A DNA stretch of 64,000 nucleotides from Gimesia maris (GTDB taxonomy: Bacteria > Planctomycetota > Planctomycetia > Planctomycetales > Planctomycetaceae), in contig NZ_CP042910.1 in the NCBI RefSeq assembly GCF_008298035.1, positions 4,479,001 through 4,543,000 on the forward strand. The letters are read 5' to 3'. The notes under the pieces were generated by a model, which saw only the letters and a program-made list of their open reading frames with translations, made no database searches and had not been told where the DNA came from. This document shows positions 26,530 to 35,700 of this stretch, piece by piece. The translations under genes were made by a program, and so were the position numbers. Positions within the stretch are counted from its first letter, which is position 1. Each line of letters begins with the position of its first letter.

Positions 26530-26880
26530 TCATTGTGTTTTATCGACCTTCTGAAATATCGAGTTAAAACCTGGAACACATCTCACTTTAACTTCGTAGT
26601 ACTCACCGACCATATTGAGTTGAGTAACAGTTCCTTTTGTGTCTCTAATCAGAGGCTGCAGGATATGCCATAAATCACCTGCAACTAAAATGTGATATTC
26701 AGACAAACCATCAACAACGGATTTACTGAGTACAAAATACTCTACTCCCCTATCGCCATGCTTAAGGCGTTCCCTTTTCCATTTTTTCACCTTCTCTTCG
26801 ATGTTAAGAAGCCCACCAGCAACACCCAATATCGCAAGAGGTATGCCCAGGAAAGCACCGATTATCTCTAAGGTGTTCAT
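26530..26880 (-). CDS. Small membrane-anchored protein of unknown function
   Basis: A 116-residue protein. Residues 5-27 form a hydrophobic helix (IIGAFLGIPLAILGVAGGLL), followed by a basic stretch (EEKVKKWKRERLKHGDRG) that would stay in the cytoplasm, then a mixed alpha/beta domain. No family recognised and no clear Shine-Dalgarno. It is divergent from the next gene, which also has an N-terminal membrane helix; the two may work together as an accessory or superinfection-exclusion pair (inference). Confidence 0.55.
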   Translation of the reverse strand: MNTLEIIGAFLGIPLAILGVAGGLLNIEEKVKKWKRERLKHGDRGVEYFVLSKSVVDGLSEYHILVAGDLWHILQPLIRDTKGTVTQLNMVGEYYEVKVRCVPGFNSIFQKVDKTQ

Positions 26881-26910
26881 CGTGTATGTATTCCAGTTGA
26901 TATCAAATAA

Positions 26911-26958
26911 CTACGGCAACAGACCTCCTCAGGTCATTCACGGGGTATTTTATCTGAA
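26911..26958 (+). repeat. 48 bp imperfect direct repeat, copy 1
   Basis: Starts CTACGGCAAC and recurs at 27742-27790 with about seven differences. It lies between the two divergent membrane-protein genes. Confidence 0.75.
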
Positions 26959-27079
26959 CTCATATGGAATAACGATATTAAAATTATCTGCAATTGATTA
27001 GATGTTTGGAATTGCGAATACTCAAAATGCAATCAAAATTACAGCAGATAATTTATGGATTAGAAGGAAAGGTGTTTTA

Positions 27080-27625
27080 ATGACTACCGAAATCTACTTA
27101 GTTCTATTCCCGGCCATTATAACGGGCATCTTCACACTGGGAGCTGTTTATCTGACCAATAAGCAAAACAACCACCGAGTGAAATCACAACAGAGACATG
27201 AATTCGAAATCTCTCGTGAAAATATCTATCGCGATAAGCTTGAGGAGCTCTACACTCTTTTCAACAAGCACAGTATACAATTACTGGCGCACTGTAATAA
27301 TCGAATGAACGTCATGGACGGTAGGACCACTTACATCGAGGCATTTGAAGCTGAAGCTGAATATTTTAAATCCCAACCTATTACCTTTGAACGGCTCGAG
27401 ATGTTAGTCGATCTTTATTCTCCTTCCTTGAGAGATGGATTAAAAAACTACTTTCAAGCTCGTGATAGTATAGCTGATATAATACAGGACCATAAAATCA
27501 AATCTGAGCAAGGCGAAATAGATGGGGAGCAACATTACCAATCCATGGTATCAAACATTGATCATCTGAACTCAGTTATTATTCAATTTAAATCGATGAT
27601 CGCTGCTCAGTCATTGCCCCGATAA
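27080..27625 (+). CDS. Membrane-anchored helical protein of unknown function
   Basis: A 181-residue protein. The ATG at 27080 is chosen over the frame opening at 27002, because AAAGG precedes it and the N-terminus MTTEIYLVLFPAIITGIFTL then forms a clean membrane anchor. The remainder is helical and charged with likely coiled coil (KQNNHRVKSQQRHEFEISRE). No family assigned. It is AT-rich and the last gene before attR, a usual place for cargo of integrative elements. Confidence 0.6.
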   Translation: MTTEIYLVLFPAIITGIFTLGAVYLTNKQNNHRVKSQQRHEFEISRENIYRDKLEELYTLFNKHSIQLLAHCNNRMNVMDGRTTYIEAFEAEAEYFKSQPITFERLEMLVDLYSPSLRDGLKNYFQARDSIADIIQDHKIKSEQGEIDGEQHYQSMVSNIDHLNSVIIQFKSMIAAQSLPR

Positions 27626-27730
27626 TAAGTATCAGAACCATATTGAACGAAATATTTTTGTGAGATAAGTTGAAGGGTTATATACTCAGAGACCAAACTA
27701 CACCCGTTAATTGAGTCAATTTCAAACTAC

Positions 27731-27790
27731 TACGTAAACTACTACGGCAACCGACCTCCTCGGGCCATTCACAGGGTATTTTACTAGAAC
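27731..27790 (+). repeat. Repeats near attR: 18-mer and copy 2 of the 48 bp repeat
   Basis: TACGTAAACTACTACGGC at 27731-27748 is identical to 17870-17887, inside the integrase gene 66 bases from attL. It merges into copy 2 (27742-27790) of the 48 bp repeat at 26911. Repeated short sites beside both att sites are what arm-type integrase or excisionase binding sites look like. Confidence 0.65.
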
Positions 27791-27872
27791 CCAAGAGTAA
27801 TAATGATATTGAATAAACCCTTAAAACGTAGTGTTTATCGATTGAATACCATTTGTTAGATAGTCACTGCCT

Positions 27873-27923
27873 GGACTTTTAATCCGTAGGTCCAGGGTTC
27901 GAATCCCTGCGCCCTCATTCTTA
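27873..27923 (+). repeat. attR: 51 bp attachment repeat, right copy
   Basis: Identical to 17754-17804. Only the 3-prime part of tRNA-Lys is present: the sequence left of 27873 is unrelated to a tRNA, so this copy is not a gene. Confidence 0.93.
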
Positions 27924-27960
27924 AGAGCCTTAAGCTTCAATAGCTTAAGGCTCTTTTATT
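27923..27960 (+). terminator. Terminator originally following tRNA-Lys
   Basis: A perfect 13 bp stem (27923-27935 with 27943-27955) with a 7-base loop, followed by TTTATTTT. It directly follows attR and would have ended the tRNA transcript before integration. The same 13 bp stem recurs at 36557-36589. Confidence 0.85.
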
Positions 27961-28134
27961 TTACTGCCTTTGTACACGAAGGATTGATTTTCAAAGTGTA
28001 CCTGATTTGCTCGTTTCAATTGCAGCAAAACAGCGATTAGGAGTCTTAGAGCTGTCTGTGCTCCAGGCCACTTTGAATCGCTTTATTCGGCCTTGAAAAT
28101 CCTGAGAAGGCAGTTCATGCCTCCATCGCTAACT

Positions 28135-28404
28135 TCACATCAGTGGGCCTCTGAGGCAGCCTGTTGGCGCCGCGAGGCCAGGAAACAGGCAGAAGTCGGC
28201 GACCGACTTGAGCTTGAACTCTCTCGTGGGTGAAGGTGTCTGTGCTGTCTTCGCAGGAGAACTTGCCGCGACCGCCGGTGGTTCGACCGACTGGCCGATG
28301 CCCGACATAAACAGACAGAAGCCACCTGCTGCGAAGCAGAGTAAAATTGTAAACAGCCGTATCACAGGCGATACCGGCTGAGATTGAGGGGCATTTCGTT
28401 TCAC
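28135..28404 (-). pseudogene. Decayed copy of the toxin-gene leader
   Basis: The first ~68 codons encode a leader with LLCFAAGGFCLF and SGIGQSVE, closely matching the N-terminal part of the toxin gene at 30365 up to KLKSVA. Homology ends near 28196, and the remaining codons are unrelated. The start (GTG at 28404) keeps a good ribosome-binding site (AGGAG), which the full-length toxin copy lacks. It therefore looks like the front end of a second toxin gene whose Hint and nuclease parts have been lost. Confidence 0.7.
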
Positions 28405-28470
28405 TCTAATTTCTCCTCGATCGAGAGTGCGGTTTTGATCTGAAGCATTCTTTCGTCATTTTAAGAAGAT

Positions 28471-29451
28471 TTATTTTAACTGTTCTAATGTTTCTTCAGC
28501 ATCTGAATCATACATGTCTCCATAACGCTTCATAATGTAAGCACTATTGGGCCATTCTAAATGATTTAACCAGGGCTGTAGCTTCTCACTGAGTGCATCC
28601 ACATCAGGGCAGCTTAGAAATAATCGATATTCCCCATCTAGTGTATCAATTCCCTCATACGATCCAAAATAGGGAGCATCGATTGATTGCAGGACCAGTT
28701 GAGCATCCAGTTCATCTTCCAGTTTTTTGATAGCTTTCTTCTCAGTTGAGATAGGTTTCTCTTTGTTAAGTTGTAGGAAAAGTACCAAAGTTTGTTTTTT
28801 TAAGTCTTTCCTAATAGCAGCTTTCTTATGTGTCTTCTTTCCTTGAATCCTCCAATCTTCCCCCCTCTTGTATGGCCAAATCTTCACAAAACGAAAACCA
28901 CTGAGTCCACTGCTTAAAACTCGATCGACAAAACTATCTGTTACAATTACTCCCATAGGCCATTGATAGATTCGAAATATTGAGAGCCCTAATAATTTCT
29001 GTTTATGAAATTCAAAGAAATCGATTGTCATTGGAGCGTACTCACAATCTGACTTCTGAGTATTAAGTGCATCACTAATCGTCGTAATGTTATAAAAATA
29101 GTACTCCCCCACGTCGGTTGCCAGCGGAAGTAGTTCTCCGTTTGGTAGTAAAAAATCCTTTAAATAGCCGCAAGCGCGACTACTAAAAGCAGGAAAATAC
29201 ATATCTATTCCTGGATAGTCATTGAAGGGCACAACCCGACCAATTACTTCTGGCGTTTGCCATTTTCTATGCAGCTTTTCTTGGCACCACTTTTTGTTCA
29301 AATCAGTGACACCATATCCAGGTGTGATATCATCTTGTAAATTATCTCTTCCGAGAAGGGATGGCGTTTCTTTAAGTGCAAAACCTTCAAATACTGGGTT
29401 GTCTGTTATGATACGTAACTCATAAAGCTCTTTTATTTTCTCTTTTCTCAT
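28471..29451 (-). CDS. Imm11-like (DUF1629) immunity protein
   Basis: A 326-residue protein whose ATG overlaps the toxin stop by four bases (ATGA). This is the expected toxin-then-immunity order. The middle has PLATDVGEYYFYNITTISDA and FFEFHKQKLLGLSIFRI, then VTDSFVDRVLSSGLSGFRFV. This resembles the Imm11/DUF1629 family, in which a strand-rich core ends with a 'sd.l.d.l...gl.G..F' pattern. The C-terminal ~110 residues form a separate charged domain not typical of Imm11 (DTLDGEYRLFLSCPDVDALS), which could be a second module. It is expected to bind and neutralise the nuclease encoded just upstream. Family assignment is by pattern recall. Confidence 0.68.
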   Translation of the reverse strand: MRKEKIKELYELRIITDNPVFEGFALKETPSLLGRDNLQDDITPGYGVTDLNKKWCQEKLHRKWQTPEVIGRVVPFNDYPGIDMYFPAFSSRACGYLKDFLLPNGELLPLATDVGEYYFYNITTISDALNTQKSDCEYAPMTIDFFEFHKQKLLGLSIFRIYQWPMGVIVTDSFVDRVLSSGLSGFRFVKIWPYKRGEDWRIQGKKTHKKAAIRKDLKKQTLVLFLQLNKEKPISTEKKAIKKLEDELDAQLVLQSIDAPYFGSYEGIDTLDGEYRLFLSCPDVDALSEKLQPWLNHLEWPNSAYIMKRYGDMYDSDAEETLEQLK

Positions 29452-30365
29452 TGGATAAACTCCCCAGCCTCAATTCTCTTCCACATTAATGTCAATGCTT
29501 TTTCAACAGCATCTTTTGAATTCGCTGACTGAAAGGCTTTGCCTAGTTCTAAAAAATACTCATCCGTATGGGTCCCTGCATGTCCTGCTTTTGCCCAAAA
29601 ACCATTTATGTTAGTGTCTCGAAGTTTTTTGCCAAGATAAGTATTAAACTTTTTCTGCGCTGTCTTGATTGCGTTTTGTACAGACTGCGATCGCTTAGAA
29701 AAATTATTAGTCGGAACAATGTGAGCAGCCTGATAACCACCTTGGGGTCTAGGAATTTTATTATTTGTCAAATCCTGTCCAAGAGCCTTCGAATGCTTAC
29801 TTGTATTGCACTTATTATGCGCCAAAACAGGCGGCCCGCGATACCCATTGGCGGCGACGAAGTAATTGTGAAAGCCTTCGACTTCGACGTTGTAGACGGT
29901 GACGCCTTCGGGGTACGGTTCGTGGCGGGTGGAGGTGACGGTGATGAAGTGGCCGTTGGCGCCGGTCAGTTTGGTGCCGGGGGTTAGCTGTTTGGCTTCC
30001 ACATACTCGTCGGCTGAAGGAACCCAGAAGGGATGCTCGTCGGTGGTTTTGATCGTCCGGGTGCTGCCGTCCTCGCTTTTGACTTCCAGAATGCGGAGAT
30101 GATCCACTTGTCGCTGGAACGTCTGCTTGACGGTCTTCTGTTCCCGCTGGCCTGTCTCATGGTTGAGGGCCATGATCGTATCACCCACCTTGAATTCGGC
30201 GACCGACTTGAGCTTATACTCTCCCGTGGGTGAAGATGGCTGCGCTCTCTTCTCATGCGCACTAGCCGCAACCGTCGGCTCTTCCACCGACTGGCCGATG
30301 CCCGACTTAAACAGACAGAAGCCACCTGCTGCGAAGCAGAGCAAAGCAGAGCAGACTGTTCGCAA
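29448..30365 (-). CDS. Polymorphic toxin module: Hint domain plus AHH/HNH-type nuclease
   Basis: A 305-residue protein. A hydrophobic leader (~8-20) precedes a pretoxin-Hint domain at about 50-180: VGDTIMALNHETGQREQKTV, TTDEHPFWVPSADEYVEAKQ, VTVYNVEVEGFHNYFVA and PPVLAHNKC. This domain self-cleaves in other polymorphic toxins. Residues 185-305 resemble the AHH/EndoVII-fold nucleases: QAAHIVPTNNF, then NINGFWAKAGHAGTHTDEYF with conserved His. The annotated start is TTG at 30365 without a ribosome-binding site, and a 10-base near-tandem repeat lies just inside, so the true N-terminus is doubtful. No secretion or RHS-type carrier domain is present. An immunity gene overlaps its 3-prime end. Confidence 0.78.
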   Translation of the reverse strand: MRTVCSALLCFAAGGFCLFKSGIGQSVEEPTVAASAHEKRAQPSSPTGEYKLKSVAEFKVGDTIMALNHETGQREQKTVKQTFQRQVDHLRILEVKSEDGSTRTIKTTDEHPFWVPSADEYVEAKQLTPGTKLTGANGHFITVTSTRHEPYPEGVTVYNVEVEGFHNYFVAANGYRGPPVLAHNKCNTSKHSKALGQDLTNNKIPRPQGGYQAAHIVPTNNFSKRSQSVQNAIKTAQKKFNTYLGKKLRDTNINGFWAKAGHAGTHTDEYFLELGKAFQSANSKDAVEKALTLMWKRIEAGEFIQ

Positions 30366-30412
30366 ACAGCAGCGTAAACAGTAGTCATCACTTACGAATG
30401 ACCAAGAAAACT

Positions 30413-30445
30413 ATTTTTGGTTCCGGACACCTTTGTTCTGTGCCA
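30413..30445 (+). repeat. GGTTCCGGACACCTTT-type motif
   Basis: This short motif closely matches the sequence obtained by joining the two flanks of the IS element (GGTTCCTGACACCTTTTTCC), 130 bases away. Similar motifs are known to be numerous around REP-associated Y1 transposases in planctomycetes (recalled). No such transposase gene is in the window. Confidence 0.5.
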
Positions 30446-30554
30446 CGTTTTTCTGTGGCAAAAGATTATCGCCGGGAGCGGCGCGTTTCGGTCGTCCCAT
30501 AATCGACGAATTTAGCGGGATTCCCCTAGCATTGTCAACAAAAGGTTCCTGACA

Positions 30555-30568
30555 CGAATGGCACTGCC
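30555..30568 (+). repeat. Left terminal inverted repeat of the IS element
   Basis: CGAATGGCACTGCC, the exact reverse complement of 32257-32270. Weaker pairing continues a few bases inward. Confidence 0.85.
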
Positions 30569-30591
30569 TGTTGTTGTGAAAGAGTTTGCGT

Positions 30592-32070
30592 TCATACAGT
30601 TGCCCTTCTTTGTTGATGGTAATGGTATCTCGGTTGCTTCAGCAAAGCCAGCACTTTGGTGCGGCGTTTATTGGCTCTGGGTTCTGTTCGGCCGGTGCGA
30701 TGCCCTACACGTTCGCTGCTGGGGACCTGCTGTCCGAGTGTGGCTAATTCCTCGGTCGTCTGCGTGACGGCTCCCAGCAACCAACTTGCAGCCAGCAGCT
30801 GTTGCGTGGCGGTAAACGAGAGCGAGCGCGGATCTCGGCCTGTCGCCATACCACTCTGCAGCATCTTCAACCGAATCAGATTGTACGCCAGCAGACACGA
30901 CCAGAGTTCGGTAAGCACCATGGCCGGAGACTTTGCCCGTAGAATATCCATGCCCAGAGAACACTTGATACTGCGAATGTCCAGTTCGATCAGCCAGCGG
31001 CTCTGATACACGGCGGCGATCCAGCGTGCCGGGCATGCTTTCCGATCTGTGATGGTGGTGGCAATCGTAAAAGTTTTGGTGCGACACCCCGGCTGACTGA
31101 CCTGCACATCGACCAGGCGCAGAGTGAGTGTCAGCGGCTGTCGCCGGTATTCCTGACGGGCCATCCAGGCAGGACGGACGGGGGGACGTAACCACGTCAC
31201 CAGGCGCTCTCGCTTGTTCAGTCGGCGTGCGGTTTGCGGATGATCGTCTCGCAGGTGATGATTTTTCATCAGGATCTGCACGCCCCGGGTACGGCAAGCA
31301 CTCACCAGCCAGTACGTGCAGTAATACGAGTCAGCTACCAGAATATCGCCCGGTCGGAGTACATCGAGCATTTGCCAAAGCAGGGCTGTTTCGCCACTCC
31401 CTTTACCGCTGTAAGGTCCGCTCACCAGGTCAACCAGCAGTCCGGTAGTCATCGAAATCAGAGAAACGCAGCGGAGAACGGGGAACCCGAGCCCTGGCTT
31501 CTGTGCCGGATTCTGCGGATAGGCCCGCTGATTCTCAGGCGTATCGGCGGCCGTGATGGTGAAGCCGTCGACAAGCAGAATGCGACCGCCGGTGCTCCGT
31601 GATTTCACATCGGCCACGTTGGAAGGACTGAGGCGCGCCGCTGACTGCTCTCGGGACTGGACACAGTTCTGGTCACAGGCCGCTTCGGCATCGGCGGCAA
31701 GTTGCTGGACGATCTCACGGATGGTGGTAAAGGACAGTTTGAGTCGCGCCCGACAGTAAGCACCAGTATTCGTGCTGCAGACTCGCCGGCCCAGTGCCGC
31801 CCAGAAGCTGGCAACACGGATGACGGCTGCTTTACAGCTGCGCTGCTCGCCGGAAAAGAAGACCTGAGAGATTAACGCCCAGAGCGTGATCGCCGGTGTG
31901 TAGATGGCATCGGGGTCATTGCCAAAATCGATTTCGTGTTCGTCAAACACCTGCTGCCAGCGTTGATCGTCAAGGACGTCGGCTAGCGGCAGGCTGCTCT
32001 CCTGCATCATCGAACGTTTGAAAAGAGAAAATGATGCTGCATTCACTCGGGAAGATGATATAAATGGCAT
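30592..32070 (-). CDS. IS4-family DDE transposase
   Basis: A 492-residue transposase. The ATG at 32070 is used because AAGGAAGG lies just upstream; the frame opens earlier at 32136. The DDE-type catalytic pattern is visible: Asp in ILLVDGFTITAADT, Asp in ILVADSYYCTYWL, and the IS4 signature Y-x2-R-x3-E-x6-K in YQSRWLIELDIRSIK, supplying the catalytic Glu. An insert of about 100 residues separates the second Asp from the Glu, as usual for IS4 members. The frame is uninterrupted, and with intact ends and target repeats the element appears recent. It lies between the toxin locus and the large exported protein. Confidence 0.95.
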   Translation of the reverse strand: MPFISSSRVNAASFSLFKRSMMQESSLPLADVLDDQRWQQVFDEHEIDFGNDPDAIYTPAITLWALISQVFFSGEQRSCKAAVIRVASFWAALGRRVCSTNTGAYCRARLKLSFTTIREIVQQLAADAEAACDQNCVQSREQSAARLSPSNVADVKSRSTGGRILLVDGFTITAADTPENQRAYPQNPAQKPGLGFPVLRCVSLISMTTGLLVDLVSGPYSGKGSGETALLWQMLDVLRPGDILVADSYYCTYWLVSACRTRGVQILMKNHHLRDDHPQTARRLNKRERLVTWLRPPVRPAWMARQEYRRQPLTLTLRLVDVQVSQPGCRTKTFTIATTITDRKACPARWIAAVYQSRWLIELDIRSIKCSLGMDILRAKSPAMVLTELWSCLLAYNLIRLKMLQSGMATGRDPRSLSFTATQQLLAASWLLGAVTQTTEELATLGQQVPSSERVGHRTGRTEPRANKRRTKVLALLKQPRYHYHQQRRATV

Positions 32071-32256
32071 AGGACCTTCCTTGGTCAAATGTTTTGCCCA
32101 CACCAACCCAAGGAAGGCCCTGCCAGAACGCAGCATAATGCCAGGAGAGGTTTTGCCAAACTCAATTTCCAGCGAACTGGCAAAAAAATCAGAAAATCAA
32201 AACATGTGACGATGTCACATGGGAACCGTTGCGCATACTCAAAGCAAAAAAACACC

Positions 32257-32270
32257 GGCAGTGCCATTCG
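32257..32270 (-). repeat. Right terminal inverted repeat of the IS element
   Basis: GGCAGTGCCATTCG, the exact complement of the left end. The duplicated target TTCCTGACAC follows immediately. Confidence 0.85.
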
Positions 32271-32280
32271 TTCCTGACAC

Positions 32281-32781
32281 CTTTTTCCTTCTGTGCAATG
32301 AAATTCACTGGAAATGAGGAAAGACTTCGTTTCTGAAAAAAGCTGTTTTGATGGCTCATACTTATTTCAGAAGCGGTCGGGACAGTGGTCAAAAGATCCG
32401 AATGGCAGACATCGAATCAGGTTTCTGAGACCGAAACCCGCTGCACCTTCTGTCAACATGGGACATTTAACCACATTTAGTCAAAATACATCATCCTTCC
32501 ACACCAGATTCAAATGGCCTTGTGAATACTACTACACAATACGTATTGATGTGAACAGGTCCATTCACTTTACCGATTATTAGCATTGTAGCAGTAATAC
32601 CAATGCTAATGATGATGCGCCTTCCCGTCACATGATCTGATTGCTTTCGAGACAGCTAATTAACACTGGTAAGTGTCGTACGATTGGGCTGAGCCTGATC
32701 GAATCACTTCGTCGTTCAAGTGTTTCCATATTAAGCGGCATACAAATTGATGCATTTCTCTTTAACAGGATCAAAAAAGTT
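32281..32781. other. Non-coding stretch with a 10 bp hairpin
   Basis: Between the IS element and the large exported-protein gene. The only clear structure is a perfect inverted repeat ATTAGCATTG (32579-32588) and CAATGCTAAT (32601-32610), about 170 bases before the start, a possible operator or leader hairpin. A plus-strand frame at 32314-32583 has no coding features. Confidence 0.5.
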
Positions 32782-35700
32782 ATGAGTCGGGTCAAAATTC
32801 AAAAGATCGGCGTTTACTGTCTGCTGGCAACCTTTATGGCAAATTCCATCTTGCCAACACAGCTTCTCGCCGGAAGCTGGTCATTTTATAAGATTGGAAA
32901 AACAACCACAGTCGAAGAACTGGCGAAGAAAATCGATCACGTGCAACACCGTCTCGACAAGTACGGCACGATCGTTGCCAAATCCCCAGACGTCTGGGGA
33001 GAATCCCGTTTACTTCAACACCGAGACGAATTTGAAAAAGAATTACATGATGACTTAACCAAATTCAGGGAAACACTATCAGGAGCCCAGTCAACACGAG
33101 ACTCTGCCTTCCTGGCAAGTGCGTTGTCACTGTCCACTGTTTTGGGAACCCCTATCGCAACCTCACCGAACTCAGAGGAAGTGAAATCGAACACACAAAT
33201 ATTTGTGGCCACTCCAGATCAGCTTGTCCCGGATAATGCCACGATTAATTCTAAAGACGGTAATCTGGTTTCCCGTTCATCGGGCTTTGGCCCGCAGTTT
33301 GCGAATGAATTCACAAGTGCAATTTCATCGGAGCAGAAACTCGGTATCTCTCTGGAACCAACGGTTTTCCTCGATCAGAAAAAACGCTATCTGGATCACC
33401 TGAATGCCTTGCGCAGGCTGAATGAAGGTGACGACATCGCCGACTCCCCGGGCTATGCATTAAATCTGGTCCGCATTCCCGTTTCCGTCCTCCCTGGCCG
33501 CGAAACACGTCAGGGTTATGGTGCGCAAGTCTCAATTACCGTCGACCCCTATGCCAGCGAAGAACTGCTACCAGAAGCATTTCGTAATTTCGTCATCAAC
33601 GGCGTCATCAATCGCATCGCTCCCACAGTCACTAATGTCATCAACAACGATACAGAATTTGAAAGACTTGAAATATACTGGAAGAAATATAAGGATTCTC
33701 TAACGAAAAAACCAAAAGATTCTAAAAGCTACAGCGAACTGAACATAGAGTATCAAAGGTTAAGAGCTGAAAATAATATGGAATCAGCAAAACAAGTCCG
33801 GATCGATCTGAATAAAGCCGAGTTGGCATTAGACCCCCTCCGTCAGCCAGTATTAGAAAGCTTAGATAGTGGGCGAGCTGGCGTGATCGAACACCTTGGT
33901 TCGGCTCCTTTTGTCAATTCGAAACGAGCTTATCCCCCTTCACTTTCTGAGGCCGTTTCAGGAACCTCACTGGTACCAGCAGTCATTTCTGCTCACAAAC
34001 ACTTAGAAATGAACGGTGACTTAATCCATCTGGAAGATGTTCGTCGATACCTGACCCTGGAAATCCAGGCTGCTTATGACCTGCTCAGCCAACCCCAATT
34101 AGCAGAGCTTTGGTTTGATACAACCTACTTAGATAGTATCAAAAACGCCATCATTGAACATCGGACAGCTCCCAGTGGTGAATCACTTCCTGAAAAACTG
34201 TCACAATTACGAGGCATGTATTACGGAAGAGTGAATTCGATTTTCCCAGGAGCAAAATTTAGTACAACAGAAAATCTCGGTTGGCATATTTTAGTCGAAT
34301 CGGTGATGTTAAACGAACGTCTGATTGATGATATGAAGTCCGTTTCTGCCAACAAAAACTGTTGTCAGATGCCCCCCGACGGCCTGAAGTTCTATGGTCC
34401 CAATCCGAGCATCGAAGCCCGTGTCGCCTTTCAGGATTACATTCGGTGTCGCTGGCCCATTCATGTATTCGCGTTAGATCCTGTCACCGATGATCAAAAT
34501 ATCGCCGATGCATTCAGTCAGCGTCGTGAACTGCAACTGGCTCTGGCAATCGCTGCTTCCAAAGGAATCTTCGGAGCACAGAGTTTGACGCGTTTTGTGC
34601 GTCGTCTGGAGTACGATCTGGAAACAATCCAGTTGAACCGCACCGCCATCGGATTCTCTCACGGGGAAGATACGTTCGGCTGGAGGTTCTATCCGCGCGT
34701 TCAAAGTCTCCCCGCCCCCGGAAGCATCACGGCGTTTGGGCAAACGCTGATTGGAGGGCAGTCTCGGGAAAAACGACTGAAACACCAAATGCTGGAGCCG
34801 GCAATGCGTGAATGTTCGGCTTTGATCGTGATGCCGTCCTTCATCCCCTATATCACGGTTGATGTACAGACCAACTGGTTTAAATTGAGCACCAGCTTCA
34901 CTGGCAAGTATTTGAAGCGACAACTCGATCTCTCCGATGCCGTCGAACTGAGTAAAGATGTCACGAAACTGCGTGAACTGGCCAGTCTCTGTAAAAAAGA
35001 CGAACATCTTTATCGTGATGGAGAAACACATCGTCTGCTGCGGGCCGTCGATCAGATTGAACGGCAATTGCCCCTGCAGACGGCGTATGTTCAAATCCCC
35101 TATGAAAATAATTTGAGCGGATTTGAAATTTTCAATAATGGCGTCACCGATCTCGGACCGGAACTCATCGACTGGTATGGCGGTCCTGGAATTGCCGTCG
35201 GCGGCCCCAACTATGAAGTGAAGGATCATCAGATCCATGAAGCAACGTCAAATGCGCCAGTAACCAGAACGACTCTGGAAAGCCGATCACAACTGAAGAT
35301 CGACAACCCTCCTACAACCCTGTTTCTGGTCGGAAAGAATTTCACTTCCCTGGGAAATAAAACACGCATCATCGCTGGTGGCGTTGATATCTCGGGTGAC
35401 AGAATATTAGTCAGCCGCAATGTATTGCAAGTCACCGTTCCGTCGCACGTTGTTGTTGAAGAATCTAAAACCCCGAATGGCCAGAGATATGTTGACGTGC
35501 ATATCGCGACACCGCATGGTGTAACAAGCCATCTGGAGATTCCAGCCGTAGAACCTCAGGCAACTGCTGTTCAGGCCAGTATCAATGCCAGGCTTGCCAT
35601 AGTCGAAAAAGAGATCAAAGCGGCAAAGCAAAATCCGCCTTTACAATTCGAATGGCTCACCACCGAAATTGAAGGATGTCTCGATCTTGACCCAACGACA

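Larger units (their letters stand above)
30546..32280. mobile_element. IS4-family insertion sequence with target duplication
   Basis: An element of about 1.7 kb (30555-32270) with terminal inverted repeats CGAATGGCACTGCC and its complement. The direct repeat TTCCTGACAC flanks both ends (30546-30555 and 32271-32280); because the last base is shared with the inverted repeat, the duplication is 9-11 bp, in the IS4 range. It contains one intact transposase gene, so it may still be mobile. It split a GGTTCCTGACACC motif. Confidence 0.88.

Noticed and set aside
27873..27945. A second tRNA-Lys gene at attR
   Set aside because: Only the part from the anticodon stem onward is present; the acceptor 5-prime strand and D arm are missing.
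29984..30391. A 135-codon minus-strand frame starting ATGATGAC over the toxin leader
   Set aside because: It is out of frame with the Hint domain over its whole length; it could at most supply the original start before a frameshift, which is covered under the toxin finding.
32314..32583. An 89-codon plus-strand frame between the IS element and the exported protein
   Set aside because: No ribosome-binding site, no recognisable domain and composition like non-coding DNA.
34474..35238. A 254-codon minus-strand frame inside the large exported-protein gene
   Set aside because: It lies wholly opposite a continuous signal-peptide-bearing frame and has no start signal or domain.
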